A stretch of 33,172 nt of DNA from an uncultured Clostridium sp. (GCA_900553405.1 USDF01000015.1:1-33172), one strand, 5' to 3'. Counted from the first letter of the stretch, positions 15,736-24,121 are shown. Notes: generated by a model not told the origin, from the sequence alone. Program-made: numbers and translations.

Positions 15736-16767
15736 ATGAATAATGAAATTACAATAAAAGAAATAACACAAAAAGTAGAGAAATCTTCAACAAATTTTGA
15801 AAAAACAAATACAGACTTAAAAAGAAAATATTTATTATGGAATATAGAAGCTTTTAATATTATTGCATCAAAAATAAGTGCTAATAGAGGTACTTTTGGA
15901 ACGGGATATCCATTTTATGCATTAGACGAAAATTTAGAGGGAAAATTACCTATTATAGAAGAACAAATTAGGTATAACAGACAATTAGTCAGAAATGGGG
16001 AAGCTGTTCAAAAGTCTATATGGGAATGTAAAAGATGTTTAGAAGAAAAATACGCAGATATGCCAGATTTAAAAAGAATTTGTAAACCATGCCCTAATAT
16101 GTTGGATGAATTAAAACCTAGAAAGATTATAAATAGATTACCAGATATTGATATATGGGTAGTCTGTGAAGATGGAAAAATAGATGAAGTAGAAGAGCAA
16201 CTACAAAAATTATTAGAAAGTTTTAATATGCAACCATCTGATATAGATCCTTTTTCTGCAATAGAAAATGTAGAAGAAATATCAAAAGATTTAGATAAGG
16301 GTATAATACCTAAAAAGTTTTTGCCAATGGATGTACACATAATGGAATATTCTAAAATGGAAGAATTGATAAAGGAAGTTCCAGGAGTATTAAGAATAGC
16401 AAAGCAAGAGGAAAAAATTCCATATTTGCCAATACATCCAAAATCTTATAGAAAAATTTGGCAATATGACGATGAGGCATATAATTTTATTTATGATTAT
16501 CTTTCAGCACTTACACCATTCAACTTTGAAAAAGAATTACAAACAACTTTAGATGACAGTAAAAGACAAGTAATTAGAGAAAACACAAAAGAAGAATTAT
16601 TAGACTTTTTACTAAAATCGGCAACTAAAGCAAACTTTAGAAGGTTTCAGTCATTGGAATTAGAAGAAAATTTCTTAAAAAAAGTTGAAAGTTGGGCAAA
16701 AACTGGAAGAGATGGTATACAAAAAATAAAAGAAATTTTAGGAGAAGAATACCAATTAGAAATATAA
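15736..16767 (+). CDS. Unrecognised cytoplasmic protein with CxxC pairs and a DxD motif
   Basis: A 343-aa soluble protein that I do not recognise. Two CxxC pairs (C98/C101 and C116/C119) could form a zinc site. Shortly after, RLPDIDIWVV (residues 134-143) resembles the DxD strand of polymerase-beta-type nucleotidyltransferases, and MDVHIMEY about 70 residues later could supply a third acidic residue. The usual GS motif before the DxD is not evident, so this is only a hint. The C-terminal half is mainly helical. AAGGGG precedes the ATG. It has its own promoter and is followed 25 nt later by a PHP phosphoesterase gene, so the two are probably co-transcribed. Confidence 0.6.
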   Translation: MNNEITIKEITQKVEKSSTNFEKTNTDLKRKYLLWNIEAFNIIASKISANRGTFGTGYPFYALDENLEGKLPIIEEQIRYNRQLVRNGEAVQKSIWECKRCLEEKYADMPDLKRICKPCPNMLDELKPRKIINRLPDIDIWVVCEDGKIDEVEEQLQKLLESFNMQPSDIDPFSAIENVEEISKDLDKGIIPKKFLPMDVHIMEYSKMEELIKEVPGVLRIAKQEEKIPYLPIHPKSYRKIWQYDDEAYNFIYDYLSALTPFNFEKELQTTLDDSKRQVIRENTKEELLDFLLKSATKANFRRFQSLELEENFLKKVESWAKTGRDGIQKIKEILGEEYQLEI

Positions 16768-16792
16768 TAAAAACGAGAAAAGGGGAAGATAT

Positions 16793-17686
16793 ATGTCAAA
16801 AAAGATAGATTTACATATTCATACAACAATATCAGATGGATTTTTAACACCAAAAGAAGTAATAGATGAGGCAAATAAAAATGGAGTTTATGCAATCGCT
16901 ATTGCAGACCATGATACAATAGAAGCATATAATGAAGAACTATTTAATTATGCAACAAGTAAAAATGTAAAATTAATTAATGCAGTAGAAATATCAACTA
17001 AAAGTAAAAAAGCAGGGATTCATGTATTAGGTTATAATTTTGATTTAAATGATAAAAAATTTCAAGAAAGATTATATAAAATAAGAAATGCAAGACATGA
17101 TTATTTATATAACGTTAGTAAAAAATTAAATGAATTAGGTTATATTTTAAATGTAGAAGAATTAGACAAAATAGATGCTGTAACAAAGGCACATATTGCA
17201 CTAGATGTTATAAATAATGAAAAAAATAAAGAATTATTATTAAAAACATTTAATCATATTCCAAGCAAAGGCGAATTTATAGAAACAATTATGAATGAAA
17301 ATTGTCCTGCATATGTAAAAAAGGAATCAGTAACACCAAAAGAAGCTGCACAAATTATAAGAGAAGCTAATGGGAAAGTTGTATTAGCACATCCAGTAGC
17401 ATATGTTCATGAAGATAATTTAACAGATGAAGATATTTTAGAAATAATAAAAGATATGAAACTAGATGGATTAGAAGCAAACTATCTATATGTAGACAGA
17501 TATGATAATAAAATTAATGAAGTAGAAAAATGGAATAAATTTGCAAAAGAAAATAATTTATTTGTGACGATAGGTTCTGATTTTCATAACAAAGATGGAC
17601 TTAGACCAGAAATTGGTTTTGTAAATACTGATTTTATTTTAGAAGACAAAATAGTTGATGAAATATTAATTAATTTGAATAAATAG
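16793..17686 (+). CDS. PHP domain metallophosphoesterase, YciV-like
   Basis: A 297-aa free-standing PHP protein. Metal-ligand motifs are complete: LHIHTTISDG (H8, H10, D15), ADHDT (H40), EIS (E66), AHP and GSDFH near the C-terminus. An insertion domain (about 95-170) lies between the third and fourth motifs, as in the YciV/RNase AM group, which hydrolyse 3',5'-nucleoside bisphosphates or trim RNA 5' ends. That specificity is inferred from the family layout. AAAGGGGAAG lies before the ATG. A strong hairpin after the stop probably ends or attenuates this transcript. Confidence 0.88.
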   Translation: MSKKIDLHIHTTISDGFLTPKEVIDEANKNGVYAIAIADHDTIEAYNEELFNYATSKNVKLINAVEISTKSKKAGIHVLGYNFDLNDKKFQERLYKIRNARHDYLYNVSKKLNELGYILNVEELDKIDAVTKAHIALDVINNEKNKELLLKTFNHIPSKGEFIETIMNENCPAYVKKESVTPKEAAQIIREANGKVVLAHPVAYVHEDNLTDEDILEIIKDMKLDGLEANYLYVDRYDNKINEVEKWNKFAKENNLFVTIGSDFHNKDGLRPEIGFVNTDFILEDKIVDEILINLNK

Positions 17687-17701
17687 AAAGCATTAATATT
17701 G

Positions 17702-17770
17702 ATGTAGATTTTTAGCATATAAAGCTTTATTTTTGAAATAATGTATGCAAAAATCTACATTTATATTTTA
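17702..17770. terminator. Hairpin after the PHP gene
   Basis: ATGTAGATTTTT (17702-17713) pairs with AAAAATCTACAT (17749-17760), extended by GCATA/TGTATGC with a single bulge. A T-rich run (TTATATTTT) follows. It ends 19 nt before the next start codon, so it may act as an attenuator. Confidence 0.6.
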
Positions 17771-17788
17771 AATAAGGAAGAGAAGAAA

Positions 17789-18523
17789 ATGAACTATATA
17801 CTAAAAATAAAAGATGCAGAAATTCCACTTAATATACAAAATTATAAGAAAGCTAAAAGCATAAAATTATATTTTAAAGAAGGAATATTAAAAGTAACAA
17901 AATCGCCTTATGTAACTAAAAGAGAAGTAGATAAATTAATTAAAAATAATGAAGAAAAAATTTATGAAGAATACAAAAAAATTGAGGAGAAAAAGCGTCT
18001 AAATAATGTAAGGTGGAAAACCGGTGATACTATTTTATATAAAGGTGAAGAATATAGCATAAATAAGAATTATGATGAAAAAAATAGCGTAAGAATAAAT
18101 ATAAATGAAGAATCCAAAATATTTGAAATACAACTTCCTCTTGCAATAAAAGAAACCGAAGAAGAGGAAAAGTATATTTTAAATGTAATAAGAAAATTAT
18201 TTAAAAATAATACAGAAGCAATTTTACGAGAGAGACTTCCATACTGGAGTAATATAACAAAAATCAACTATGCAAGTGTTAATGTAAAAGATGCCAAAAC
18301 AAGATATGGAAGTTGTGTGCCATCTAAAAAGGCACTTCATTTTAGTAGTAGATTAGTAATGCTTCAAAAAAAAGCTATAGATGCAGTAATTGTACATGAA
18401 TTATGCCATATTGTTCATCCAAATCATAGCAAAAATTTTTATGAATTAGTAGAAAAATATATTCCAAATTACAAACAAATAGATAAGTATTTAAAGAAAA
18501 ATGGCAAACTAATTACCATATAA
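17789..18523 (+). CDS. YgjP-like zinc metalloprotease (DUF45 family)
   Basis: A 244-aa protein. The C-terminal domain has the zinc-binding VIVHELCHIVHPNHSKNF (H203, E204, H207, with H213 the likely third ligand) and the upstream TRYGSC signature, both diagnostic of the YgjP/WLM-type minigluzincin family. The N-terminal half is beta-strand-rich. There is no signal peptide, so it is cytoplasmic. AAGGAAGAG favours the ATG at 17789; an upstream in-frame ATG at 17741 would place coding sequence inside the hairpin. The physiological substrate is unknown. The sigma factor gene follows 28 nt later. Confidence 0.9.
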   Translation: MNYILKIKDAEIPLNIQNYKKAKSIKLYFKEGILKVTKSPYVTKREVDKLIKNNEEKIYEEYKKIEEKKRLNNVRWKTGDTILYKGEEYSINKNYDEKNSVRININEESKIFEIQLPLAIKETEEEEKYILNVIRKLFKNNTEAILRERLPYWSNITKINYASVNVKDAKTRYGSCVPSKKALHFSSRLVMLQKKAIDAVIVHELCHIVHPNHSKNFYELVEKYIPNYKQIDKYLKKNGKLITI

Positions 18524-18551
18524 TAAAACGTAAATTAAGTGGAGTTAATAA

Positions 18552-19493
18552 ATGAAGAAAATAGATGAAAAAGAAATACATGAATTATTTGAAAAAATGA
18601 GACAAACGGATTTAAAAGCATATGAAGAATTGTATAAAAAATATTATAATTTGGTATATAATATTGCATTTTCCGTTTTGAAAAATTATGAAAATGCAGA
18701 GGATATAGCACAAAATGTGTTTGTTAAAATTGGTAATTTAGAACAAGAAAAATTGCCAAAAAATTATGAAGCAAGTTGGCTATATACAGTTACAAAAAAT
18801 GAATGTATCTCATTTATTAGAAAGAATAAAGAAACTAGCTCAATAGAAAATAGAATAGAAAACGAAAATGAAAAAAATGAGATAGAAACTGTAATTCAAA
18901 ATAGTTCATACCAGAATTTATTAGAAAGCTTAGAGCAAGTAGAAAAACAAATTATATTTCTAAAAATAGAAGCGGGATATTCATTTAAAGAAATTTCAAA
19001 ATTATTAAAAATGCCTATGGGGACAGTACAATGGAAGTATTATAAATCTTTACATTCGCTAAAATTGTTAATTGGTAATTTATCAATGTTTATTATAGGA
19101 ACAATTACATGTATATTAAATAAAAAACAAATTAAAAAAGCAACTATAAATAATACTGAAAAATCAGAACAAGGGGAAAAAGAAAATGTCACGCAAAATA
19201 ATAATATGAAAGAAGAAAATCAAAAGAATTATGATACTGAACAAGATAGTATAGAAAATAATTCAAAACAAGAAGAAACATCAGCAAATATAATAGCAGA
19301 AAACAATGGACAAGAAGAAATAAAACAAGGAGAGCAAACTATAATAGAAACTGAATTAGTAGAAAATAGAATAGTGCCAAGAGATATAATTTTATATGGA
19401 CTAACAAGCGTATTTTTATTCTTTACAATATTTTTAACAATTATTAGTATAAAAAACCAACAAAGCAGAAAGGAAAAAACGTCTAAAAGGTAA
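18552..19493 (+). CDS. ECF sigma factor with two-helix membrane tail
   Basis: A 313-aa protein. Residues about 20-90 form sigma region 2 (YNIAFSVLKNYENAEDIAQ, then WLYTVTKNECISFIR). Residues 118-172 form region 4, with helix-turn-helix YSFKEISKLLKMPMGTVQ. Instead of ending there, the protein continues into a membrane helix (about 172-190), an 87-residue Asn/Glu/Gln-rich linker, and a second membrane helix (278-300) with a basic tail. With the sigma domain in the cytoplasm, the linker should face outward. Typical ECF factors are 160-200 aa and are held by a separate anti-sigma protein; none is recognisable here. This could be self-tethering with release by proteolysis. The next gene is 21 nt downstream and encodes a membrane protein. 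Confidence 0.85.
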   Translation: MKKIDEKEIHELFEKMRQTDLKAYEELYKKYYNLVYNIAFSVLKNYENAEDIAQNVFVKIGNLEQEKLPKNYEASWLYTVTKNECISFIRKNKETSSIENRIENENEKNEIETVIQNSSYQNLLESLEQVEKQIIFLKIEAGYSFKEISKLLKMPMGTVQWKYYKSLHSLKLLIGNLSMFIIGTITCILNKKQIKKATINNTEKSEQGEKENVTQNNNMKEENQKNYDTEQDSIENNSKQEETSANIIAENNGQEEIKQGEQTIIETELVENRIVPRDIILYGLTSVFLFFTIFLTIISIKNQQSRKEKTSKR

Positions 19494-19514
19494 GAAAGGT
19501 AAAGGTGATTACTA

Positions 19515-20414
19515 ATGAATAAAAAGAAAATAGGAATTATAATAGGCATTGCAATTCTACTTGTAGTATTAACAATAGGAATTTTATATATTATAGACTT
19601 GAATAGAATGAAAATTAATGAACCAGTATTTTTTAGTACATGGGGTTTTAAATATAATCCTACTATAAAAGAAGATTTAGCAAAGAAAGATACAAATGAA
19701 CATACTTTTTTAGGAAAGGTTATAAATAGTATTGGAATTTATGAAATAATATGTTGGGGAGTAGAAGTACCAGGCGATATTCAGATTACAATAGAACCTT
19801 TAGAGGGGGAAGAAATTAGAAAAAGTTCAGATAAAATAGTAACATATTTAAAAGAATATGATGGAAATAATTATGAAGCAGGAACAATTGTAAAAGTAAC
19901 ATACACAGGAGAAATACTAGAAACATATCATACACAAGTAAATTGTACCAAAATAGAAGAAGTAAAAAACTATACAATAGAAATGTATAAGAAAATTTTA
20001 GATGATTTAATAAATCAAGATTCAGCAATAAATGAAGACGCAAAATTTATAGCAATAGATTTTACAAAATTTTTAGCATATCATAAAGATAAACATAATG
20101 GAGGTTCACAATTAAGAAGTTTATCTCCAAATGAAAAGAAAGCATTATTAGAGTATTGTAAAAAATACAATGAAAATGTGATAGAGGCAACAATGGAAGA
20201 ACTAAAAGAAAAAGGCTATTTTGACCAAAAAAATCTGTATTTGCAAGGAATACTAATTACAGCAACAGATATAGAAAAAATAGAATTTGATAAAGCAGTA
20301 TTAAGCCTTGAAAAATACAGAGGAGGTCTAGCAGCAGTATTTCCTAAATATGAATTAACTTTAGTATATAATGACTATTGGGACTTAAAAGTATTATCAA
20401 TGGCAATTTCATAA
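19515..20414 (+). CDS. Single-pass membrane protein of unknown function
   Basis: A 299-aa protein with N-terminal MNKKK, one long hydrophobic helix (residues 6-28), and an extracytoplasmic portion of about 270 residues. No lipobox is seen, so it is membrane-anchored rather than a lipoprotein. The outer part appears to contain a beta-rich N-terminal half (GKVINSIGIYEII, IVKVTYTGEILET) and a helical C-terminal half; I do not recognise a family. AAAGGTGATT is the ribosome binding site. It directly follows the membrane-tethered sigma factor in the same transcript and is closed by a strong terminator. A role as the sigma factor's sensor, or as its regulated target, is inference. Confidence 0.75.
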   Translation: MNKKKIGIIIGIAILLVVLTIGILYIIDLNRMKINEPVFFSTWGFKYNPTIKEDLAKKDTNEHTFLGKVINSIGIYEIICWGVEVPGDIQITIEPLEGEEIRKSSDKIVTYLKEYDGNNYEAGTIVKVTYTGEILETYHTQVNCTKIEEVKNYTIEMYKKILDDLINQDSAINEDAKFIAIDFTKFLAYHKDKHNGGSQLRSLSPNEKKALLEYCKKYNENVIEATMEELKEKGYFDQKNLYLQGILITATDIEKIEFDKAVLSLEKYRGGLAAVFPKYELTLVYNDYWDLKVLSMAIS

Positions 20415-20441
20415 AGGATGCTTTGTAATATTTAAATTAAA

Positions 20442-20484
20442 AATACAAAACCCTGCCACTTTTTTATTAGCAGGGTTTTGTATT
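20442..20484. terminator. Bidirectional terminator
   Basis: AATACAAAACCCTGC (20442-20456) pairs perfectly with GCAGGGTTTTGTATT (20470-20484). It ends both the rightward cluster and the convergent gene at 20493. Confidence 0.9.
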
Positions 20485-20492
20485 AATGCAAA

Positions 20493-20873
20493 TTAATACA
20501 CTTTCAAAGATTTAATAACAATATTGAGTTCTGCGAAAGTTTTCTTAACAAATTTGTCAGTTGTATCAATCCACGCATCTTCTCCCATGCAGCCGATTGC
20601 CAAAACACAACCGTCATCTCCGAAAATAACAGCAACTTTATCGCCATCACAAATATGAGCTTCTTTGAAATTCTCTTTAAGCTGATTGCAGAAAATTTCG
20701 CCTTCCTCTTTGGTGTCTCCAACCTTAATAAAAGGAAGATTGCTAAAAGAAAAAGTAGAAGTGTCTTCGAACATAATGTCCCAAACATAATAACAATGAT
20801 GGTCAAAGTAGTACGGAGGCTTTTCTAAGCCTTTAATCCGAGCTGTTGCAACGTTAACTTCTTGAAATTTCAT
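20493..20873 (-). CDS. Orphan 126-aa protein of foreign composition
   Basis: A soluble acidic protein with no membrane helix or signal peptide. Features include an aromatic/His-rich stretch (PPYYFDHHCYYVWDIMF), IFGDDGCVLAIGCMGEDAW, and four scattered cysteines. I do not recognise a family. The start at 20873 follows AGGAGG with a good gap; an upstream in-frame TTG would swallow that site. Base use is more G/C-rich than its neighbours and similar to the inserted genes at 10.0-11.8 kb, suggesting acquisition. It stands alone, leftward, between a bidirectional terminator and a tRNA gene on the same strand. No repeat of the tRNA end is seen to mark an insertion. Confidence 0.7.
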   Translation of the reverse strand: MKFQEVNVATARIKGLEKPPYYFDHHCYYVWDIMFEDTSTFSFSNLPFIKVGDTKEEGEIFCNQLKENFKEAHICDGDKVAVIFGDDGCVLAIGCMGEDAWIDTTDKFVKKTFAELNIVIKSLKVY

Positions 20874-21053
20874 ATTAATTCCTCCTAACAATTGTTTTAT
20901 GAGAATTTAACAACTTGCTATTCTTTTTATAGTTCGCATAGCTACGAATAATTACAATTATAATCATATCACGATTTACATAATTTTTCAACAAATTTGG
21001 CTAATTTATATTATTAAACAAATGTGTTTTACAAGCTAGAACAGATTTGTTAT

Positions 21054-21128
21054 TGGCTGGGGTACTGTGATTCGAACACAGGAATGTCGGAGTCAGAGTC
21101 CGATGCCTTACCGCTTGGCGATACCCCA
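21054..21128 (-). tRNA. tRNA-Gln (anticodon CUG)
   Basis: Reading leftward: acceptor TGGGGTA pairs with TACCCCA, followed by discriminator G and an encoded CCA. The anticodon stem TCGGA/TCCGA encloses the loop CTCTGAC, giving anticodon CTG (codon CAG). The T-arm has GTTCGAATC. The fold is complete. Confidence 0.95.
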
Positions 21129-21181
21129 ATAAATATAAAATTAATAGTCACGAATAAGTTTACTTACCAGCGACTTAATTT

Positions 21182-21210
21182 ATAATAACATATCAAACAA
21201 AAAAGTTCAA
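21182..21210 (-). promoter_or_regulatory. Promoter of tRNA-Gln
   Basis: On the minus strand, TTGAAC (21210-21205) and TATTAT (21187-21182) are separated by 17 nt, about 54 nt before the tRNA. The stretch to eno holds nothing else I can support. Confidence 0.55.
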
Positions 21211-21319
21211 GATAAATTGTCTAATAACAAAAAGTAAAAATTGAATTTCTAAAATTTTACATTTCTTTTGAATATAATAATACCAAATGTGAATAATATT
21301 TCTAAGGAGGTAAGAGAAA

Positions 21320-22588
21320 ATGAAAGATTATTTAGCAATAAAAAGTATAAAAGCATTAGAGGTATTTGATTCAAGAGGAAATCCAACAGTTCAAGTAGAA
21401 GTTGTAACAGATGGTGGATTCACAGGTGTAGCAATGGTGCCATCAGGAGCTTCTACAGGAAGTTTCGAAGCAGTAGAATTACGAGACAATGAGGAAGATA
21501 GACTTATGGGAAAGGGAGTAACAAAAGCAGTTAATAATATAAATAAAAAGATAGCAAAAGCATTATTAGATACAAATGTATATGACCAAACAAAAATAGA
21601 TGAAACTTTAATAAATTTAGACGGAACAGATAACAAAGGAAATTTAGGAGCAAATGCAACACTTGGTGTATCTATTGCATGTGCAAAAGCTGCAGCAAAT
21701 TCTCTAGGAATGTGTTTATATAAATATTTAGGTGGAGTAAATGCTAAAAAATTACCAACTCCAATGATGAATATATTAAATGGAGGTAAACATTCAGACA
21801 ATAATATAAGTATTCAAGAATTCATGATTATGCCAATTGGAGGAGAGACATTTCGTAGAAAATTAGAAATGGGAGTAGAAGTATATCATACATTAAAGAA
21901 AGTATTGAAACAAAAAGGTTATAGTGTAGCAGTAGGAGATGAGGGGGGATTTGCGCCAAACTTAAAAAATGAAGAAGAAGCAATAGATGTTATAATAGAA
22001 GCTATTACAAAAGCTGGATATGTTCCAGGAGTAGATGTTGCTTTAAGTTTAGATATAGCAAGTACAGAAATGTTTGAGGAAGCAAAGAAAAAAGGAAAAG
22101 ATGGATATTATTTTTGGAAAACAGACATATTAAAAAGTAAAGAAGAAATGATAGAATATTTAGAAGGCTTAGTAAATAAATATCCAATAATATCAATAGA
22201 GGATGGATTGGCTGAAGAAGATTGGGAGAGTTGGAGAAAACTTACTGAAAAATTAGGAAATAAAATACAACTAGTCGGAGATGACCTATTTGTTACAAAT
22301 GTAAAAAGACTTCAAAAAGGAATAAATAATAAAGTTGCAAATAGTATATTAATTAAACCAAATCAAATAGGTACCATAACTGAAACGTTAGATGCCATAG
22401 AATTAGCAAAAAAGAATGGATACACAGCGGTGGTATCACATAGATCTGGTGAAACAGAAGATACAACAATTGCAGATATTGCAGTTGCAACAAATGTAGG
22501 ACAAATAAAAACAGGAGCACCTTGCAGAACAGACAGAATGGCAAAATATAATAGGTTATTAAATATAGAAGAAGAATTAGAAAATTAA
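21320..22588 (+). CDS. eno: Enolase
   Basis: Converts 2-phosphoglycerate to phosphoenolpyruvate in glycolysis. Motifs: SRGNPTV, PSGASTGSFEA (flexible active-site loops), SIQEFMI (E167), VGDEGGFAP (E208, general acid/base side), SIEDGL and GDDLFVTN (Mg2+ ligands), LIKPNQIGT and SHRSGETED. AAGGAGG is 9 nt before the ATG. At 422 aa it ends soon after the conserved AKYNRLLNIEEEL helix and so lacks the final dozen or so residues of many bacterial enolases; these are not catalytic. It is monocistronic and convergent with the vWA gene. Confidence 0.98.
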   Translation: MKDYLAIKSIKALEVFDSRGNPTVQVEVVTDGGFTGVAMVPSGASTGSFEAVELRDNEEDRLMGKGVTKAVNNINKKIAKALLDTNVYDQTKIDETLINLDGTDNKGNLGANATLGVSIACAKAAANSLGMCLYKYLGGVNAKKLPTPMMNILNGGKHSDNNISIQEFMIMPIGGETFRRKLEMGVEVYHTLKKVLKQKGYSVAVGDEGGFAPNLKNEEEAIDVIIEAITKAGYVPGVDVALSLDIASTEMFEEAKKKGKDGYYFWKTDILKSKEEMIEYLEGLVNKYPIISIEDGLAEEDWESWRKLTEKLGNKIQLVGDDLFVTNVKRLQKGINNKVANSILIKPNQIGTITETLDAIELAKKNGYTAVVSHRSGETEDTTIADIAVATNVGQIKTGAPCRTDRMAKYNRLLNIEEELEN

Positions 22589-22598
22589 AGGACATTTT

Positions 22599-22615
22599 GG
22601 GACAGATCACTTTTG
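22599..22615. repeat. REP-like half element after eno
   Basis: GGGACAGATCACTTTTG, 11 nt past the eno stop, matches the left half of the dnaE elements (GGGACAGATTCACCTTT) with small changes. No matching right half is seen. Confidence 0.45.
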
Positions 22616-22640
22616 TATAATTTCTTGATAGAATAAAATA

Positions 22641-22671
22641 AAAACATATCAATTAAAAATTGATATGTTTT
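22641..22671. terminator. Bidirectional terminator between eno and the vWA gene
   Basis: AAAACATATCAATT (22641-22654) pairs perfectly with AATTGATATGTTTT (22658-22671). Confidence 0.9.
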
Positions 22672-22679
22672 TATTTTAA

Positions 22680-24053
22680 CTATTTTACATCTCTATTTAT
22701 AATATAGAATCTAATTCCTAAAGCAATAACGGCAACTAGTGTAATTCCAATAAATATATATAAAGTATTAGTCTCACCTGTTTGAGGTATTGTTGTATTT
22801 GCTGTAGTTGTATCTTGTGTTAGTCTAACTTTAGGTGTAACTTTTGATACTAAAGTATTTGTTCCATCATCTGTTTTTATTTCATTTGCAGTAATTTCAA
22901 CTTTTTCATTAGTATTTAGTATAACATTAAGAATTTTAGAATCTATGTTATCTTTAACTTTTAATTTATAAGAAACAGTAGCTGTCTCTTTTGGTTCTAA
23001 TTTATCAATAGTCCAAGTAATTAAATTATTTTGTAAATCTATAGTTGGTGAAATTTTTCCTTTAGTAGGCTGAGTAACATATGAAAAATCAAAGTTATCT
23101 ACAATTTCTTGTGGAAAATAATCATAAATTTTTAAATTTGTTAAAGTATTTGCAGATGTATCTTCAAAGTTATTTAAAATTGTAGTACAAATTGTTTCTT
23201 CAATTTTACTATCAGGAATGTAATAGAATTTTCCAACAGTAGGTTCTGCAGTTGTACCAAATATCTCTTCTGCTAGAGCTTTATAAGTAATTCCTGTAGA
23301 TGGTTCTTCAACATCTGGAACACCAGTCATAACAGAGAAAATTTTAACACCAGCTTTATCTAGTTCTTTTAATTTAGCAATTGTTTTAGTAGCTGTTTCT
23401 CCAGAATATGTTAGAGTAGGTCCACCAACAGCAGTATTTGGAACACCATCTGTTAATAAAACAATATATTTACATTCACAATCTTTTGTAAAGTTTTGAT
23501 TAGCTATAGTTAATCCAGCTTCAATATTTGTTCTAGGTCCGAATTCAGCAACTTTTATAGAATTTATAGTAGATAAAACAGTAGATTTGTCAGCACTTGG
23601 TTTTAATCTTAATTTTGCATCTGTAAGAGTTCCTTCTTCATCACCAGTAGAGAAAGTTGTAATACCAATTTTTACATTTTCATTTTCCATAAGTTTTGTT
23701 GCTAATGTTTTAGCAGAGTCTGTTATTACATCAAATCTAGTAGAAGTTCCAACAGCATCTTTCATACTTAAAGAGTTATCAATAACAAAAGTAATTTCAG
23801 TTGGTTTATTGAATATAGGTTCTGCAGTATTAGTAACTTTTAGTTCAATAGTTAATTCTTTCTTTTCTAAATCATAAGATGTTATTTTCTTTTCAAATTT
23901 AGCTATATCATTAATATTAATAGTACAAATATTATTTTCTACAATTTCAAATTTAGCCTTTTCTGAACTAGTAGTTGCAGCCAAACAAGTAGTAGAAATT
24001 AATAAAAGTATAGCCGTTATAGCAAAAATAAATTTTTTCTTTGTCTTTAACAT
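22680..24053 (-). CDS. Sortase-anchored vWA domain surface protein
   Basis: A 457-aa secreted protein. It has an N-terminal signal peptide (KTKKK, a hydrophobic stretch, then cleavage near LAA at about 25). A von Willebrand A domain (about 85-290) has an intact MIDAS: DNSLS (D92, S94, S96), T175 in TNIEAG and D202 in LTDGVPN. A beta-rich region (about 300-400) resembles the isopeptide or Ig-like stalk of adhesins. The C-terminus is IPQTG (about 422-426), a membrane helix and a basic end, a sortase signal in the LPxTG style. Such proteins act as adhesins or pilus-tip components; no sortase or pilin partner is encoded nearby. AAGGAAGGGA precedes the ATG. Confidence 0.9.
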   Translation of the reverse strand: MLKTKKKFIFAITAILLLISTTCLAATTSSEKAKFEIVENNICTININDIAKFEKKITSYDLEKKELTIELKVTNTAEPIFNKPTEITFVIDNSLSMKDAVGTSTRFDVITDSAKTLATKLMENENVKIGITTFSTGDEEGTLTDAKLRLKPSADKSTVLSTINSIKVAEFGPRTNIEAGLTIANQNFTKDCECKYIVLLTDGVPNTAVGGPTLTYSGETATKTIAKLKELDKAGVKIFSVMTGVPDVEEPSTGITYKALAEEIFGTTAEPTVGKFYYIPDSKIEETICTTILNNFEDTSANTLTNLKIYDYFPQEIVDNFDFSYVTQPTKGKISPTIDLQNNLITWTIDKLEPKETATVSYKLKVKDNIDSKILNVILNTNEKVEITANEIKTDDGTNTLVSKVTPKVRLTQDTTTANTTIPQTGETNTLYIFIGITLVAVIALGIRFYIINRDVK

Positions 24054-24092
24054 AAAATAATCCCTTCCTTTATTATATTATCTATCGTTTAT

Positions 24093-24121
24093 ATTATAAT
24101 ATACGGTAATCCTATTTTCAA
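24093..24121 (-). promoter_or_regulatory. Promoter of the vWA surface protein
   Basis: On the minus strand, TTGAAA (24121-24116) and TATAAT (24098-24093) with a 17-nt spacer. Confidence 0.75.

Noticed and set aside
19018..19027. GGGGACAG in the sigma factor gene as another REP-like copy
   Set aside because: It encodes the conserved MGTVQ of sigma region 4 and has no palindromic partner, so the match is coincidental.
21054..21128. tRNA-Gln as an attachment site for an integrated element
   Set aside because: No second copy of the tRNA 3' end and no integrase gene were found in the window.
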